DNA of 64,000 nucleotides from Gordonia sp049847105 (GCF_049847105.1 NZ_JBNCNS010000008.1:1-64000), one strand, 5' to 3'; positions 17,056 to 25,903 are shown, counted from the first letter of the stretch. Made by a program: numbers and translations. The notes: generated by a model not told the origin, from the sequence alone.

Positions 17056-17748
17056 ATGGGCGTGATCTATCTGGTCCGGCACGGGCAGGCCGACCCGAAT
17101 GCGTACGGCATCCAGGGCAGCGACGATCCGGCGCCCAACGGGCCGGGGGGACTCACCGACACGGGCGTGATGCAGGCCCGGCTGACCGGCGCGCTGCTCG
17201 CCAGCCTGACCGACAAGGTCACCGCTGCGGTGAGCGGTGATCTCCCGCGGCAGTCGCAGACCCTGGCCGCGGTGCTCTCGGCGTTCGACTCGGCTCCGAC
17301 ACCGGAGGTCGATCCGGACTGGAACGAATATGCGCTGCCGGCCTTGGTCGGTTCGGCCAGCGCCGAGGAGTATCGCGACGGCCGCAGCTATCAGCAGCGA
17401 CTCGATACCGGTCTGGCCCAGTGGATCGCGGACACGGCCCAGCATCACGAGGCCGGCGGTGAGACCTACCGCGACTTCAGCGCCCGGATATCTGCCGCCG
17501 CCGACCGAGCCGTCGCCCTGGCCGGGTCGGGGCAGACCGTCGTGGTGGTGTCCTCCGCCGGCTCCATCACCCGATGGCTCGGCCAACTGTGGGACATCCC
17601 CGCGCAGGGCTGGCCGCTGCTGTCCCGCACGATGGTGAATGCCTCGGTGTCGAAGCTGATCGTCGGACGCAGCGGCGTCTCGGTCGTGTCCTTCAACGAA
17701 CACGCCCATCTCGCGGATCGGGACGGTGGGGTCGCGACGTTCCGCTGA
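17056..17748 (+). CDS. Histidine-phosphatase-superfamily protein lacking the second catalytic His
   Basis: A 230-residue protein with the N-terminal RHG motif (R8-H9-G10 in YLVRHGQADPN) of the phosphoglycerate-mutase/histidine-phosphatase clan. In place of the usual C-terminal VSHGG it reads VSSAGSI (S166-S167), so the second active-site His is replaced by Ser. Other features (GDLPRQSQTLAAVL, the late ATVN-like region) keep the family layout. It may be a weak phosphatase, use another proton donor, or only bind a phosphate ligand. No operon partners. Confidence 0.8.
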   Translation: MGVIYLVRHGQADPNAYGIQGSDDPAPNGPGGLTDTGVMQARLTGALLASLTDKVTAAVSGDLPRQSQTLAAVLSAFDSAPTPEVDPDWNEYALPALVGSASAEEYRDGRSYQQRLDTGLAQWIADTAQHHEAGGETYRDFSARISAAADRAVALAGSGQTVVVVSSAGSITRWLGQLWDIPAQGWPLLSRTMVNASVSKLIVGRSGVSVVSFNEHAHLADRDGGVATFR

Positions 17749-17756
17749 CGGGGCAG

Positions 17757-17925
17757 ACGATCTCGATACGGAGCCTCGCTACGCTCGGGTCCTACTCGAT
17801 CAGCGGAGGCCGCCCGCCGCTGGTCGATCAGCGGAAGTCGCCTGCTGCTGGTCGAGTAGCAGATCCCGCGACGAAGGAGCCGGATCTGCGTATCGAGGCC
17901 CGCGTATCGAGGCCACTCACGCCCG
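17757..17925. repeat. GTCGAGTAG...TATCGAGAC intergenic element, composite copy
   Basis: Starts TCTCGATACGGAGCCTCGCT and ends with two copies of CGTATCGAGGCC, with GGTCGAGTAGCAG inside. It fills the gap between the convergent histidine-phosphatase and SDR genes and runs a few bases into the SDR stop. Confidence 0.75.
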
Positions 17926-18654
17926 ATGCAGATTTGTCCCCGGCCTGGTCAGGATCACGTTGGGTAACACGGCAAATCGCGACAGCGCAGTGACCGAGTG
18001 TGCGATGGTGGCGACGTCGCCGACAGTGATCATCTCCTCGCCCGGGACCTGCTCCTTGAGCCAGTCGGACATGTCCGTGTCGACATATCCGGGTGCGATG
18101 GTGGTCGCACTCACGCCGTTCAATGACTCCTCGAGGTTGAACGTCTCGCACAGCGAGATCAGCGCCGCCTTCGTCGAGCCGTATGCGGACAGTTCCGGCT
18201 CGGGATAGACGCCGGTGATCGACGCGACGGCGATCACCTTCGCCACACCGTTCGCCTCGGCCGTGGCACGCAGCGTCGGCAGCAGAGATTGCAAAAGGAT
18301 GTACGGCGCACGGACATTCACCTGATACAGACGGTCGAAACGACGGACCGGCAGGTCCGCGATGGCGCCCTTCTGCCCCATCCCGGCGTTGATCACCAGG
18401 GCATCGCACCTGCCGAACGCCTCGGCATGTCCCGCCGCCAGCTCAGCGACGGCGTCCGCATCGGTCATGTCCGCCGGGATCACCTCGACGCGACTCGCCC
18501 CGAGCTCCGAGAGCTCAGCGGCCCTCTGCTCCAACGCTTCTCGCCCGCGCGAACTGATGGTGAGGCCCCACCCGTCCGCGGCGAACCGCTCGGCGATCGC
18601 CGCACCGATCCCCCGCGAGGCGCCGGTCACCAACGCAACCTTGTCATCCGACAT
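17917..18654 (-). CDS. Short-chain dehydrogenase/reductase (third gene of kinase/ACAD operon)
   Basis: A 245-residue classical SDR with NAD(P)-binding TGASRGIG near residue 10, NAG at about 90, and catalytic Ser in VASITG with YGSTK (Tyr-x3-Lys) at about 157-161. Its ATG overlaps the end of the APH-like kinase gene by eleven bases, so it belongs to the same operon. In that context it may oxidise a hydroxyacyl-CoA or related alcohol, but SDR substrates cannot be read from sequence. Confidence 0.88.
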   Translation of the reverse strand: MSDDKVALVTGASRGIGAAIAERFAADGWGLTISSRGREALEQRAAELSELGASRVEVIPADMTDADAVAELAAGHAEAFGRCDALVINAGMGQKGAIADLPVRRFDRLYQVNVRAPYILLQSLLPTLRATAEANGVAKVIAVASITGVYPEPELSAYGSTKAALISLCETFNLEESLNGVSATTIAPGYVDTDMSDWLKEQVPGEEMITVGDVATIAHSVTALSRFAVLPNVILTRPGTNLHRA

Positions 18655-19672
18655 TCCGTGTCCCCCTCAGCTGCTGGAGCCCCGCGGCAACGAATTCTGC
18701 GGTCGCCTCGCCCGCACGCTCGGCACCGTCGGACGATGCGCCGGCACGCGCCCGATGCGCGATACCCTCCGCGACCACTCCGAGCTTCAGATTCGCCAGC
18801 GCCAGGTAGAAGTCCCAGTCCCCCAGATCACGTCCGGTCCGCGTGGCGTAACGCTGCGCGATGTCGTCGGCCGACGGATAACGATCGCTGGTCCACGCCG
18901 CCTCGAAGCCGACCACCTGATCGAAGCCGGGGCGGCGGTACACACACATCAGTGCGATATCGGTGAGTGGGTCGCCGAGCGTCGACAACTCCCAATCCAC
19001 CACCGCTCGAACAACTCCCGGATCGTCGGGTGATGTGATGGTGTTGTCCACCCGATAGTCGCCGTGCACGATGGTGTTGCGCGCCTCGGTCGGCACCCGC
19101 TCACCCAATGCGGCGACAAGCCGATCGACGTCCTCGAGTTCACGGCTCTTCACGTGCCCCCACTGCCGGGCCCACAGCTTCACCTGGCGCGCGACAAAGC
19201 CATCCGGCCGACCGAACTCGCCGAGCCCGACAGCCCGGTAATCGACCTCGTGCAGCCGGGCCAACGTCTCCACCAGGCCGTCGAGATTGCGTTCGACATC
19301 ACTGTCCGACAAGGCCTTCAGGTCACCGGCGGTCCGGATGACCGGTCCGTCGACGAACTCGACCACCGTGAACGGAGCGCCGAAGACCTCCCCCTCGGAG
19401 TCGATCGCGACGGTCCGCGCCACTGGGACGTCGGTCTGCTGGAGCGCACTCGTCACCGCCCACTCGCGGTTCATGTCGTGTGCCGACGGGGTGAGCCCGC
19501 TCGTCGGCGGGCGCCGCACCACCCAGTGCGACCGGTCATCGCGCACACTGAACGTCAGATTGGATTTGCCACCGCTGATGAGATCCACGCGGAGCCCGCC
19601 GACCACGTCGACTCCACGTCCGACCAGGAAGTCCCGCAGCAGAACCGAATTCAGCGCCGGATGCTCGCTCAC
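18644..19672 (-). CDS. APH/choline-kinase-fold phosphotransferase, ACAD10/11- and LvaA-like
   Basis: A 342-residue aminoglycoside-phosphotransferase-fold protein. ISGGKSNLTFSV is the nucleotide loop, VVRRPP carries the kinase Lys position, IVHGDYRVDNT is the catalytic loop (HGDxxxxN) and VVDWELSTLGDPLTD the metal motif. This subfamily (mycobacterial Rv3761c, the N-terminal half of animal ACAD10/11, Pseudomonas LvaA) sits with acyl-CoA dehydrogenases and phosphorylates the 4-hydroxyl of hydroxyacyl-CoAs in the characterised cases. Here its ATG overlaps the acyl-CoA dehydrogenase stop by four bases. Antibiotic resistance is unlikely. 4-Hydroxyacyl-CoA kinase activity is inferred from family and pairing. 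Confidence 0.88.
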   Translation of the reverse strand: MSEHPALNSVLLRDFLVGRGVDVVGGLRVDLISGGKSNLTFSVRDDRSHWVVRRPPTSGLTPSAHDMNREWAVTSALQQTDVPVARTVAIDSEGEVFGAPFTVVEFVDGPVIRTAGDLKALSDSDVERNLDGLVETLARLHEVDYRAVGLGEFGRPDGFVARQVKLWARQWGHVKSRELEDVDRLVAALGERVPTEARNTIVHGDYRVDNTITSPDDPGVVRAVVDWELSTLGDPLTDIALMCVYRRPGFDQVVGFEAAWTSDRYPSADDIAQRYATRTGRDLGDWDFYLALANLKLGVVAEGIAHRARAGASSDGAERAGEATAEFVAAGLQQLRGTRNVG

Positions 19673-20901
19673 CGGTTCGCTCCCGACGCGGCGGCGTCCG
19701 CCGACCGGGCCGCCTTACGTGCTCGACCGATCGCACGGCGCGCGATCGCCCATCGGTGCACTTCCGACGGTCCGTCGTAGATCCGGAACGGGCGCAATTC
19801 ACTCTGCAGCCGCGCCAGCGGCAGGTCGTCGGAGACGCCCATCCCGCCGCACATCTGAATGCTGCGGTCGGCGATCCTCGTGTATGCCTCCGCGGCAAAG
19901 GTCTTGGCGATCGACGTCTCGTTCGACGCGTGGTTGCCCAGATCGAGTTCGTGGCAGGCCTTGATCAGCAGTGCGGTACTCGCGGCCAGATCGATCTCGT
20001 TGTCGGCGACCATCTGCTGAATCATGCCGAGGTCACCGAGCTTGCCGCCGAACCCTTCTCGTCGTGACACGTAGTCGACGGCGACATCGTGACAACGTTG
20101 CGCCGAGCCGAACCACCGCATCACGTGGGTCATCCGTGCCGGGCCCAATCGCACCTGCGCATACCGGTACCCCTCGTCGACCTCGCCGAGGATGTCCTCG
20201 TCCGGGACGAAGAGATCGGTGAAGCTGACCTCGCAGTGCCCGCCGATCATCGAGCGGTCCGTCGTCACGATGTGGCGGTCCACGGAGATGCCTGCGGCAT
20301 CGGCCGGGGCGAGGAACATGGTCGCGCCGCCCCGGTCGCCGGGTGCCCCCGCGGTCCGCGCCATGATGATGAAGAAGCCCGCGCCATCGGCGCCGGTGAT
20401 GAAGCGCTTCTCGCCGTTGATCTTCCAACCGCCGTCCACCTTGACGGCGCTGGTGCGTAACGCATTGGGATCCGAACCGGCTCCCGGGGAGGGTTCGGTC
20501 ATCGCGAACGCCGACCGGACATCACCGGCCGCGAGCGGGGCGAGGTACTTGTGCTTCTGCTCGTCGCTCGCGACGTGCGCGAGCATGTGGACATTGCCCT
20601 CGTCCGGCGCGCCGATGTGCAATGCCACCGGCCCGAAGGTCGAGTATCCGGCAGCCGCGAAGACCGGTGCGCGGTCGGACATGTTCAGACCGAGCCCGCC
20701 GAACTCCACCGGCGCGTGTGGCGCGAAGATCCCCTCCGCCTTGGCCTTGGCGTTGAGCTCCCGACGGAGTTCGTCACCGCCGGCCGCGGTGATGTCTCCG
20801 CCATGCGCGTTCTCGATCGGCAGGACATGGTCGCGCACGAATCGGCTCGTCTTGTCGACGATCTCCGAGACGTCCGGGGAGTAGCTCAGGTCAACGGGCA
20901 T
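19669..20901 (-). CDS. Acyl-CoA dehydrogenase, ACAD10/11-like (LvaC-type partner)
   Basis: A 410-residue FAD-dependent acyl-CoA dehydrogenase. AFAMTEPSPGAGSDPNALRT is the substrate/FAD segment, EKRFITGADGAGFFI the beta-domain, and IQMCGGMGVSDDLPLARL with IYDGPSEVHRWAIARRAIG the C-terminal FAD and active-site region. First gene of the ACAD-kinase-SDR operon. In the LvaA/LvaC and ACAD11 pathways a 4-phosphoacyl-CoA made by the kinase is converted by this dehydrogenase family with loss of phosphate. The linkage here suggests the same chemistry on an unknown 4-hydroxy acid. A 30-bp palindrome lies 15 bp upstream. Confidence 0.9.
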   Translation of the reverse strand: MPVDLSYSPDVSEIVDKTSRFVRDHVLPIENAHGGDITAAGGDELRRELNAKAKAEGIFAPHAPVEFGGLGLNMSDRAPVFAAAGYSTFGPVALHIGAPDEGNVHMLAHVASDEQKHKYLAPLAAGDVRSAFAMTEPSPGAGSDPNALRTSAVKVDGGWKINGEKRFITGADGAGFFIIMARTAGAPGDRGGATMFLAPADAAGISVDRHIVTTDRSMIGGHCEVSFTDLFVPDEDILGEVDEGYRYAQVRLGPARMTHVMRWFGSAQRCHDVAVDYVSRREGFGGKLGDLGMIQQMVADNEIDLAASTALLIKACHELDLGNHASNETSIAKTFAAEAYTRIADRSIQMCGGMGVSDDLPLARLQSELRPFRIYDGPSEVHRWAIARRAIGRARKAARSADAAASGANR

Positions 20902-20915
20902 CGGATCTCCTCATG

Positions 20916-20945
20916 GTTCGCCGACCGAGCGATCGTTCGGCGAAC
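20916..20945. promoter_or_regulatory. 30-bp operator-like palindrome upstream of the acyl-CoA dehydrogenase operon
   Basis: Perfect nine-base outer arms GTTCGCCGA (20916-20924) and TCGGCGAAC (20937-20945) flank a 12-base centre that is itself mostly symmetric, with two mismatched pairs over the whole 30 bases. It lies between the tetR gene (ends 21005) and the operon start (20901), just where a TetR repressor would act. Confidence 0.65.
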
Positions 20946-21004
20946 GTCACGATGCCAGCCCGGAAAGCCGCGGTCAAGTCAGGCCGACGCCACCGGGGGA
21001 CGCA

Positions 21005-21670
21005 TCAGTCCGAACCGTCGCCGGTCCGGTAGCCGACGAGAGCACGGGCAAGCTGCAGGTTCCGGGAGATGAGTTCGTCGGCACCGAGTTCACCGTCGAG
21101 CTTGAACCAGGTCGACACCCCGACACACATCGTGGCGACGGCACGACTCGCGTCCTTGGGATACCGGGTGGAGAACACTCCCGCCTCCACGCCGGCGAAC
21201 ACGACCTCGTCGACCATGTGCTGCTGCCGGTCCCGATGCCCGATGTAGGTCTGCCGATAGCTGTCGTCGAGACTGCGGATCTCGGTGGAACCGACGAACG
21301 CCTGCTCACGTCGGTACATGTGGAACCTCAGGAGCGACTCGACCACGGCGTCGAACTGGGCGATCGGCCGGTCACCGGCCTCAGAGATGGCACGCTCCGA
21401 CCGACTCAGGAGGTCGGTCATGGTCCGCTCCAGCAAGCCCTGGAGCAACGACTGTTTCGACGGATAGTGGTGATAAAGCCCCGGTACCGAAAGGTTCGCG
21501 CGGGAGGCGATCTCTCGCACCGACGTTCCGTGGTAACCCTGCTCGGCGAACGCGGCCAGCGCCGCTGCCAGCGGCACCGGGAGCTCCGGCTCACCGTAGT
21601 CTCGCCATTCGCCGATGGAGTGTGGACGCACCTCCGCCTCGCCGGCTCCACTACTCATGGCATCCAACAT
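21005..21670 (-). CDS. TetR-family regulator of the kinase/ACAD operon
   Basis: About 221 residues with the TetR helix-turn-helix VREIASRANLSVPGLYHHYPS and a helical C-terminal domain. It precedes the ACAD-kinase-SDR genes on the same strand with a 103-bp gap holding the 30-bp palindrome, so local control of that operon, probably by an acyl-CoA, is likely. ATG 21670 has AGGGA upstream; ATG 21658 is a close alternative and a longer start at 21706 looks less likely. Confidence 0.85.
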   Translation of the reverse strand: MLDAMSSGAGEAEVRPHSIGEWRDYGEPELPVPLAAALAAFAEQGYHGTSVREIASRANLSVPGLYHHYPSKQSLLQGLLERTMTDLLSRSERAISEAGDRPIAQFDAVVESLLRFHMYRREQAFVGSTEIRSLDDSYRQTYIGHRDRQQHMVDEVVFAGVEAGVFSTRYPKDASRAVATMCVGVSTWFKLDGELGADELISRNLQLARALVGYRTGDGSD

Positions 21671-21718
21671 AGCGTCCCTGCGGGTATGGCGGTGCAGCGG
21701 TGACACATGTCCCGATCG

Positions 21719-22387
21719 CTACGCGCCGAACCGTTCCACGCCGTCGGCGATGGCCATCATCAACCCGACGCTCACCTCCACGACACCGCCGCGGTCGAGG
21801 TCCAGGTGGCCGTCGAGCCATGCGGCCAACAGGTGGGCGAGGCCGCCGACCTGGAAGTGGGCCGCGGCCAACGCCTTCGGATGCGATCTGACCTCCAGCA
21901 CTCCCGACGCCGACTGCAACGTCAGTCCGGCGAACAGCGCCGTGGACTCCATCCGCTTGGCCGCGATGGTGGGGCTGAGTAATGACTGGGAGAACAGCAG
22001 ACGGCCCTTGCGGCGATCCTCGTCGATGATGCGCACGATGGTGGCGATCGCACCGGCAACCTTGCCCTCGACTGCGTCGCCGGCGTCGAACGCGGCGAGT
22101 GCATCCTCGGAGATCTCCGCGATCACCTCGTCGAACGTCGCACTCACCAGCGCTTCTATCGAGTCAAAACTCTCGTAGAAGTAACGCGTGGTGAGACCCG
22201 CCTCCCGGCACACACCACGCACCGTGACCGACCCGCCGTCCGATGCGCCGAGCAGTTCGAGTGCGGCGTCGACCAGTGTGGCCCGACGGCGGGCGACGCG
22301 GCTGCCGCCGTCCTCACCGCCGTAGGCACGCAATCTGCCGCCGGTACTCGATGAGCCGGTCGACCTGGTCTCGGAGGTGCTCGCCAC
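21719..22387 (-). CDS. TetR-family regulator divergent from the MpaB-family oxygenase
   Basis: A 222-residue TetR protein. The HTH is slightly unusual (VRGVCREAGLTTRYFYESFDS), followed by a helical ligand-binding domain. It is divergent from the oxygenase gene at 22496 across a 108-bp gap containing CGATG(N7)CATCG at 22404-22420, a weak candidate operator. Control of the oxygenase is the natural inference. Confidence 0.85.
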   Translation of the reverse strand: MASTSETRSTGSSSTGGRLRAYGGEDGGSRVARRRATLVDAALELLGASDGGSVTVRGVCREAGLTTRYFYESFDSIEALVSATFDEVIAEISEDALAAFDAGDAVEGKVAGAIATIVRIIDEDRRKGRLLFSQSLLSPTIAAKRMESTALFAGLTLQSASGVLEVRSHPKALAAAHFQVGGLAHLLAAWLDGHLDLDRGGVVEVSVGLMMAIADGVERFGA

Positions 22388-22495
22388 ATGTCCATCTTGA
22401 CACCGATGACGATGACATCGTTGAATGAAAGAGAATACGCACGTTGTCAGAATGTGTGGCGGTCATGAACTGTCCGAGCAAACATGGGAGACCTG

Positions 22496-23413
22496 GTGAG
22501 TACTGAACCGATCGTCGACGTCGAGGTCGAGGTGCCGGCTGCCCACTCGGCGACCGCGCCGGACACCGAGTACCTGCCACCGGCGGCCCGGATGACCCGT
22601 GGCGAACTCGACGCCCTGCCGAGCCGGATGAACGAGATGAAGGGCATCTCCGCGCTCGCCGGACCGGCCAACGTGATCATGCAGCTCGCCATGCCCGCGG
22701 TCGGATACGGCGTGTACGAGAGCCGGGTCGACAGCGGCAACCTGTTCAAGCACCCGATCAAACGAACTCGCACCACGCTGAGCTACCTCGCCGTCGCGGT
22801 CATGGGCAGCCCGGCCGATCGCAAGGCCTACCGCAAAGCGGTGGGCAAGGCGCACGCGAAGGTGCGGTCGAGCGCCGACAGTCCGGTGAAGTACAACGCC
22901 TTCGACCCTCAGCTGCAGCTGTGGGTCGCGGCCTGCCTCTACAAGGGCTGGGAGGACATGCAGCGGATCTACGGCGATCCCGCCGACATCACCGACGAGG
23001 CCTATCAGAACGGCGCGGTCCTCGGCACCACGCTGCAGGTGCCGCGCGAGATGTGGCCGGCGACCCGAGCCGATTTCGAGACCTACTGGAACGAGACCGT
23101 CGAGAGCTTCGAGATCGATCCGGTCATCCGCGAACACCTGATGAGCATCACCCGTGCGGAATTCATGCCGCGCTGGTTCAGCGTGCTGGTCGGCTGGTGG
23201 TTCGAGCTGCTGACCATCGGCTTCCTGCCGCAGAACTTCCGCGACAAGATGGGCCTCGAGTTCAAGCCCTGGCAGCGCGTCGTGTTCGACACGCACAACA
23301 AAGTTGTCCGCGCCATCTGCAATCGGCTTCCGAAACCCATGCGCGAGTTTCCGTTCAACCTGCTGCTGTGGGATGTCCGCTTCCGGATCAGGACCAAGCG
23401 ACCGCTGGTCTGA
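22496..23413 (+). CDS. Oxygenase of the MpaB / DUF2236 family
   Basis: A 305-residue protein of the DUF2236 family, which includes haem-binding MpaB-type oxygenases and, more distantly, the latex-clearing protein Lcp. Family features seen are FDPQLQLWVAACLYKGWEDM and MPRWFSVLVGWWFELLTIGFLP. It has no signal peptide and is shorter than Lcp, so rubber cleavage should not be assumed. GTG 22496 has GGGAG five bases upstream and is preferred to ATG 22484, which lacks one. A TetR gene is divergent. Substrate unknown. Confidence 0.8.
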   Translation: MSTEPIVDVEVEVPAAHSATAPDTEYLPPAARMTRGELDALPSRMNEMKGISALAGPANVIMQLAMPAVGYGVYESRVDSGNLFKHPIKRTRTTLSYLAVAVMGSPADRKAYRKAVGKAHAKVRSSADSPVKYNAFDPQLQLWVAACLYKGWEDMQRIYGDPADITDEAYQNGAVLGTTLQVPREMWPATRADFETYWNETVESFEIDPVIREHLMSITRAEFMPRWFSVLVGWWFELLTIGFLPQNFRDKMGLEFKPWQRVVFDTHNKVVRAICNRLPKPMREFPFNLLLWDVRFRIRTKRPLV

Positions 23414-23429
23414 GCTCCCCTGCTCGCGG

Positions 23430-23548
23430 GCCCCGGGTCTCGATACGCTGCCTCGCTCCGCTCGGAAGCTACTCGACCAGCGAGAAATACCCCCGCCCGC
23501 CGGTCGAGTAGACGACGAGCGCAGCGAGGAGTCGTATCGAGACCCCAC
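23430..23548. repeat. GTCGAGTAG...TATCGAGAC intergenic element, inverted pair
   Basis: GTCTCGATACGCTGCCTCGC near 23437 and its inverted partner ending CGTATCGAGACC near 23545 form a long imperfect hairpin, with GGTCGAGTAGACGACGAGCG inside. It lies between the oxygenase and the MMPL gene, both on the plus strand, and could terminate the first. Confidence 0.8.
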
Positions 23549-23637
23549 TCACACCGACTGCAACGGATCCCGATCACGGTCGGCACTCCACGCTCCGCGC
23601 CCGATACGCTGGCAGTCACATCGATTGGGAGGTCGCC

Positions 23638-25878
23638 GTGGCGTTGTGGTTGTACCGGCTCGGGCGTTTCACGTTCCGGCACAAATGGTGGTTCGTCGGA
23701 GCCTGGCTCGCGGTGATCATCGCCCTCGGCGCGATCGTCAGCGCGGCCGCACCCAAGTTCTCCACCGATTTCGAGCTGCCGGGCACCGACTCGGACCGTG
23801 CGATGTCGGTGATGAAGTCCGATTTCCCCGCGATCAACGAACAGCAGCTCAAGGCGTCGACCAGCATCCTGGTGGCCGCCGACGACGGGCTCGCCAACCA
23901 CACCCAGCAGATCGACGCGCTGGTCGCCAAGGCCCGGACCCTGCCGAAGGTCGTGGAACCGGAGACCGTGGTCAACCCGGTGACCGCTGCGCAGGAGAAC
24001 CCCGCGATGGCCTCGGCCGTCCTCGGCGACAACGGCAAGGTCGGCCTGATCCAGATCCGTCAGGACATCCCCCAGCAGGACCTGACCGGTGAGGACATGC
24101 AGCAGTTCGAGGATCTGTTGGCCGAGTTCCGTGGCGACGGACTCCAGGTCGAGGGCACGGGTTCGCTGATGCAGGTGTTCGAGCAGGGCGGCGTGTCCGA
24201 GCTGCTGGGCTTCGCGGTCGCGTTCGTGATCATGATCGTCGCGTTCGGCGCGCTGATCGCCGCGTTCATCCCGATCGTCACCGGCATCATGGGCGTGGGG
24301 ATCACCATTCTGCTGGTCACGTTGAGCGCCAAGATCATCGACGTCCAGCAGAGCGCGACCACGATCATCACCATGCTCGGCATCGCCGTGTCGATCGACT
24401 ACGCACTGTTCATCGTGTCCCGGTATCGATCCGAGCTGAATCTCGGCGGCAGTCGCGAGGCCGCGGTCGGACGGGCGGTCGGCACCGCGGGTTCGGCCGT
24501 CGTGTTCGCGGGCCTGACGGTGATGATCGCGGTCGCCGCGCTCGCCGTGGTCGGGATCCCGTTCATCACCCAGATGGGTGTCGCCGCGGCCGTGGCCGTC
24601 CTCGTCGCGGTGTTGGGCGCGATCACCCTCATCCCTGCGCTCCTCGGTGCCTTCGGGCGATTCGCGTTCAAGCCCCGCATCCCGGGTATCCGGCACGGCG
24701 ACGAGCCCGACTCGCAGCCGTCGAACGGTTTGCGGTTCGCGCGGTTCGTCACCCGCTACCCGCTACCGGTGGCCATCGTCGGTCTCGTCCTCCTGGCCGT
24801 CGCCGCGATCCCGATGACCAAGATGGACCTCGGGATGGAGTCGACCACCGACAGCGAATACGCCGCCACCCAGCTGCTCAATCGAGGCTTCGGCGAGGGC
24901 GTGAACGGCCCCCTCCTGGTGGTCGTCAGCGACGCCGACGGCGGTGACGTGGCACCCGCGGCGACGGCGGTCGTCGAGAAGATGAAGACCCTCGACAACG
25001 TCGCCAATCCGGCCCAGATCACCTGGATCGGCAATGGCACCGACCCGGCGAACCCGCAGGCCGGCGCGACCGCGGCACTCATCTCCGTCACCCCGCAGCA
25101 GTCGCCGAGCGGTCCACAGACCCACGAATTGATGGAACAGATCCGTGACTACGGCGCGACCTCGCCCGACGGCGCCACCGTCAACGTCGGCGGACAGACC
25201 GCGATCATGTCGGACATCTCATCGAAGCTCAGTTCGGCACTGATCCCGTTCCTGATCGTCGTGGTCGGGTTGGCCTTCATCATCCTGACCATCGTGTTCC
25301 GGTCGTTGCTGGTCCCGCTGATCGCGACCATCGGGTTCCTGTTCTCGGTGTGCGCAACGTTCGGTGCGACGGTGGCGATCTTCCAGGAGGGCGACTTCGG
25401 CCTGATCGACCACACCAAACCGATCATCTCCTTCCTGCCGATCTTCCTGGTGGGCGTGGTGTTCGGCCTGGCGATGGACTATCAGGTGTTCCTGGTGACC
25501 CGAATGCGCGAGGAATACGTACACGGCGTCTCGGCCAAGGATTCCGTCATCGTCGGGTATCAGCACGGCGCCCGGGTGGTCGCGTCGGCGGCGGTCATCA
25601 TGATCTCCGTGTTCGCGGCGTTCATGCTGGCTCCGGACACGATCGCGAAGATGATGGGCTTCGCGCTCGCGGCCGCGGTCTTCTTCGACGCCTTCATCAT
25701 CCGGATGGCCGTGGTGCCTGCGGTCATCACGCTGCTCGGCGACACCGCGTGGAAGCTTCCCCGTTGGCTCGACCGCATCCTCCCCAACGTCGACGTCGAG
25801 GGATCCGCCATCCGCGAGATCCCGATCGAGACCCAGGTGGATCCGGATCTCTGGGAGCCCGAGCCGGCGAAGGTGTGA
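23638..25878 (+). CDS. MMPL-family RND transporter (MmpL11/YdfJ-like)
   Basis: A 746-residue inner-membrane exporter of the RND superfamily with two homologous halves, each one membrane segment, a large outer loop and five more segments. The proton-relay DY pairs are D254-Y255 (SIDYALFIVSRYR) and D614-Y615 (AMDYQVFLVTRM). GTG 23638 has GGGAGG five bases upstream. MmpL proteins in mycolata export lipids or siderophores. The shorter length and absence of an MmpS or lipid-synthesis neighbour leave the cargo open. Confidence 0.9.
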   Translation: MALWLYRLGRFTFRHKWWFVGAWLAVIIALGAIVSAAAPKFSTDFELPGTDSDRAMSVMKSDFPAINEQQLKASTSILVAADDGLANHTQQIDALVAKARTLPKVVEPETVVNPVTAAQENPAMASAVLGDNGKVGLIQIRQDIPQQDLTGEDMQQFEDLLAEFRGDGLQVEGTGSLMQVFEQGGVSELLGFAVAFVIMIVAFGALIAAFIPIVTGIMGVGITILLVTLSAKIIDVQQSATTIITMLGIAVSIDYALFIVSRYRSELNLGGSREAAVGRAVGTAGSAVVFAGLTVMIAVAALAVVGIPFITQMGVAAAVAVLVAVLGAITLIPALLGAFGRFAFKPRIPGIRHGDEPDSQPSNGLRFARFVTRYPLPVAIVGLVLLAVAAIPMTKMDLGMESTTDSEYAATQLLNRGFGEGVNGPLLVVVSDADGGDVAPAATAVVEKMKTLDNVANPAQITWIGNGTDPANPQAGATAALISVTPQQSPSGPQTHELMEQIRDYGATSPDGATVNVGGQTAIMSDISSKLSSALIPFLIVVVGLAFIILTIVFRSLLVPLIATIGFLFSVCATFGATVAIFQEGDFGLIDHTKPIISFLPIFLVGVVFGLAMDYQVFLVTRMREEYVHGVSAKDSVIVGYQHGARVVASAAVIMISVFAAFMLAPDTIAKMMGFALAAAVFFDAFIIRMAVVPAVITLLGDTAWKLPRWLDRILPNVDVEGSAIREIPIETQVDPDLWEPEPAKV

Positions 25879-25903
25879 CGGCCCACCTCGCCTCGGACGC
25901 CGC

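Noticed and set aside
16957..17709. Long N-terminal extension of the VOC protein
   Set aside because: It runs antisense to the histidine-phosphatase gene and lacks VOC-family sequence; GGAG precedes the TTG at 16956.
18644..19672. Aminoglycoside-resistance kinase
   Set aside because: Family motifs are present, but the operon with an acyl-CoA dehydrogenase and the ACAD10/11-like sequence point to acyl-CoA metabolism.
22496..23413. Latex-clearing protein (Lcp)
   Set aside because: Shares only the wider DUF2236 family; too short and without a signal peptide.
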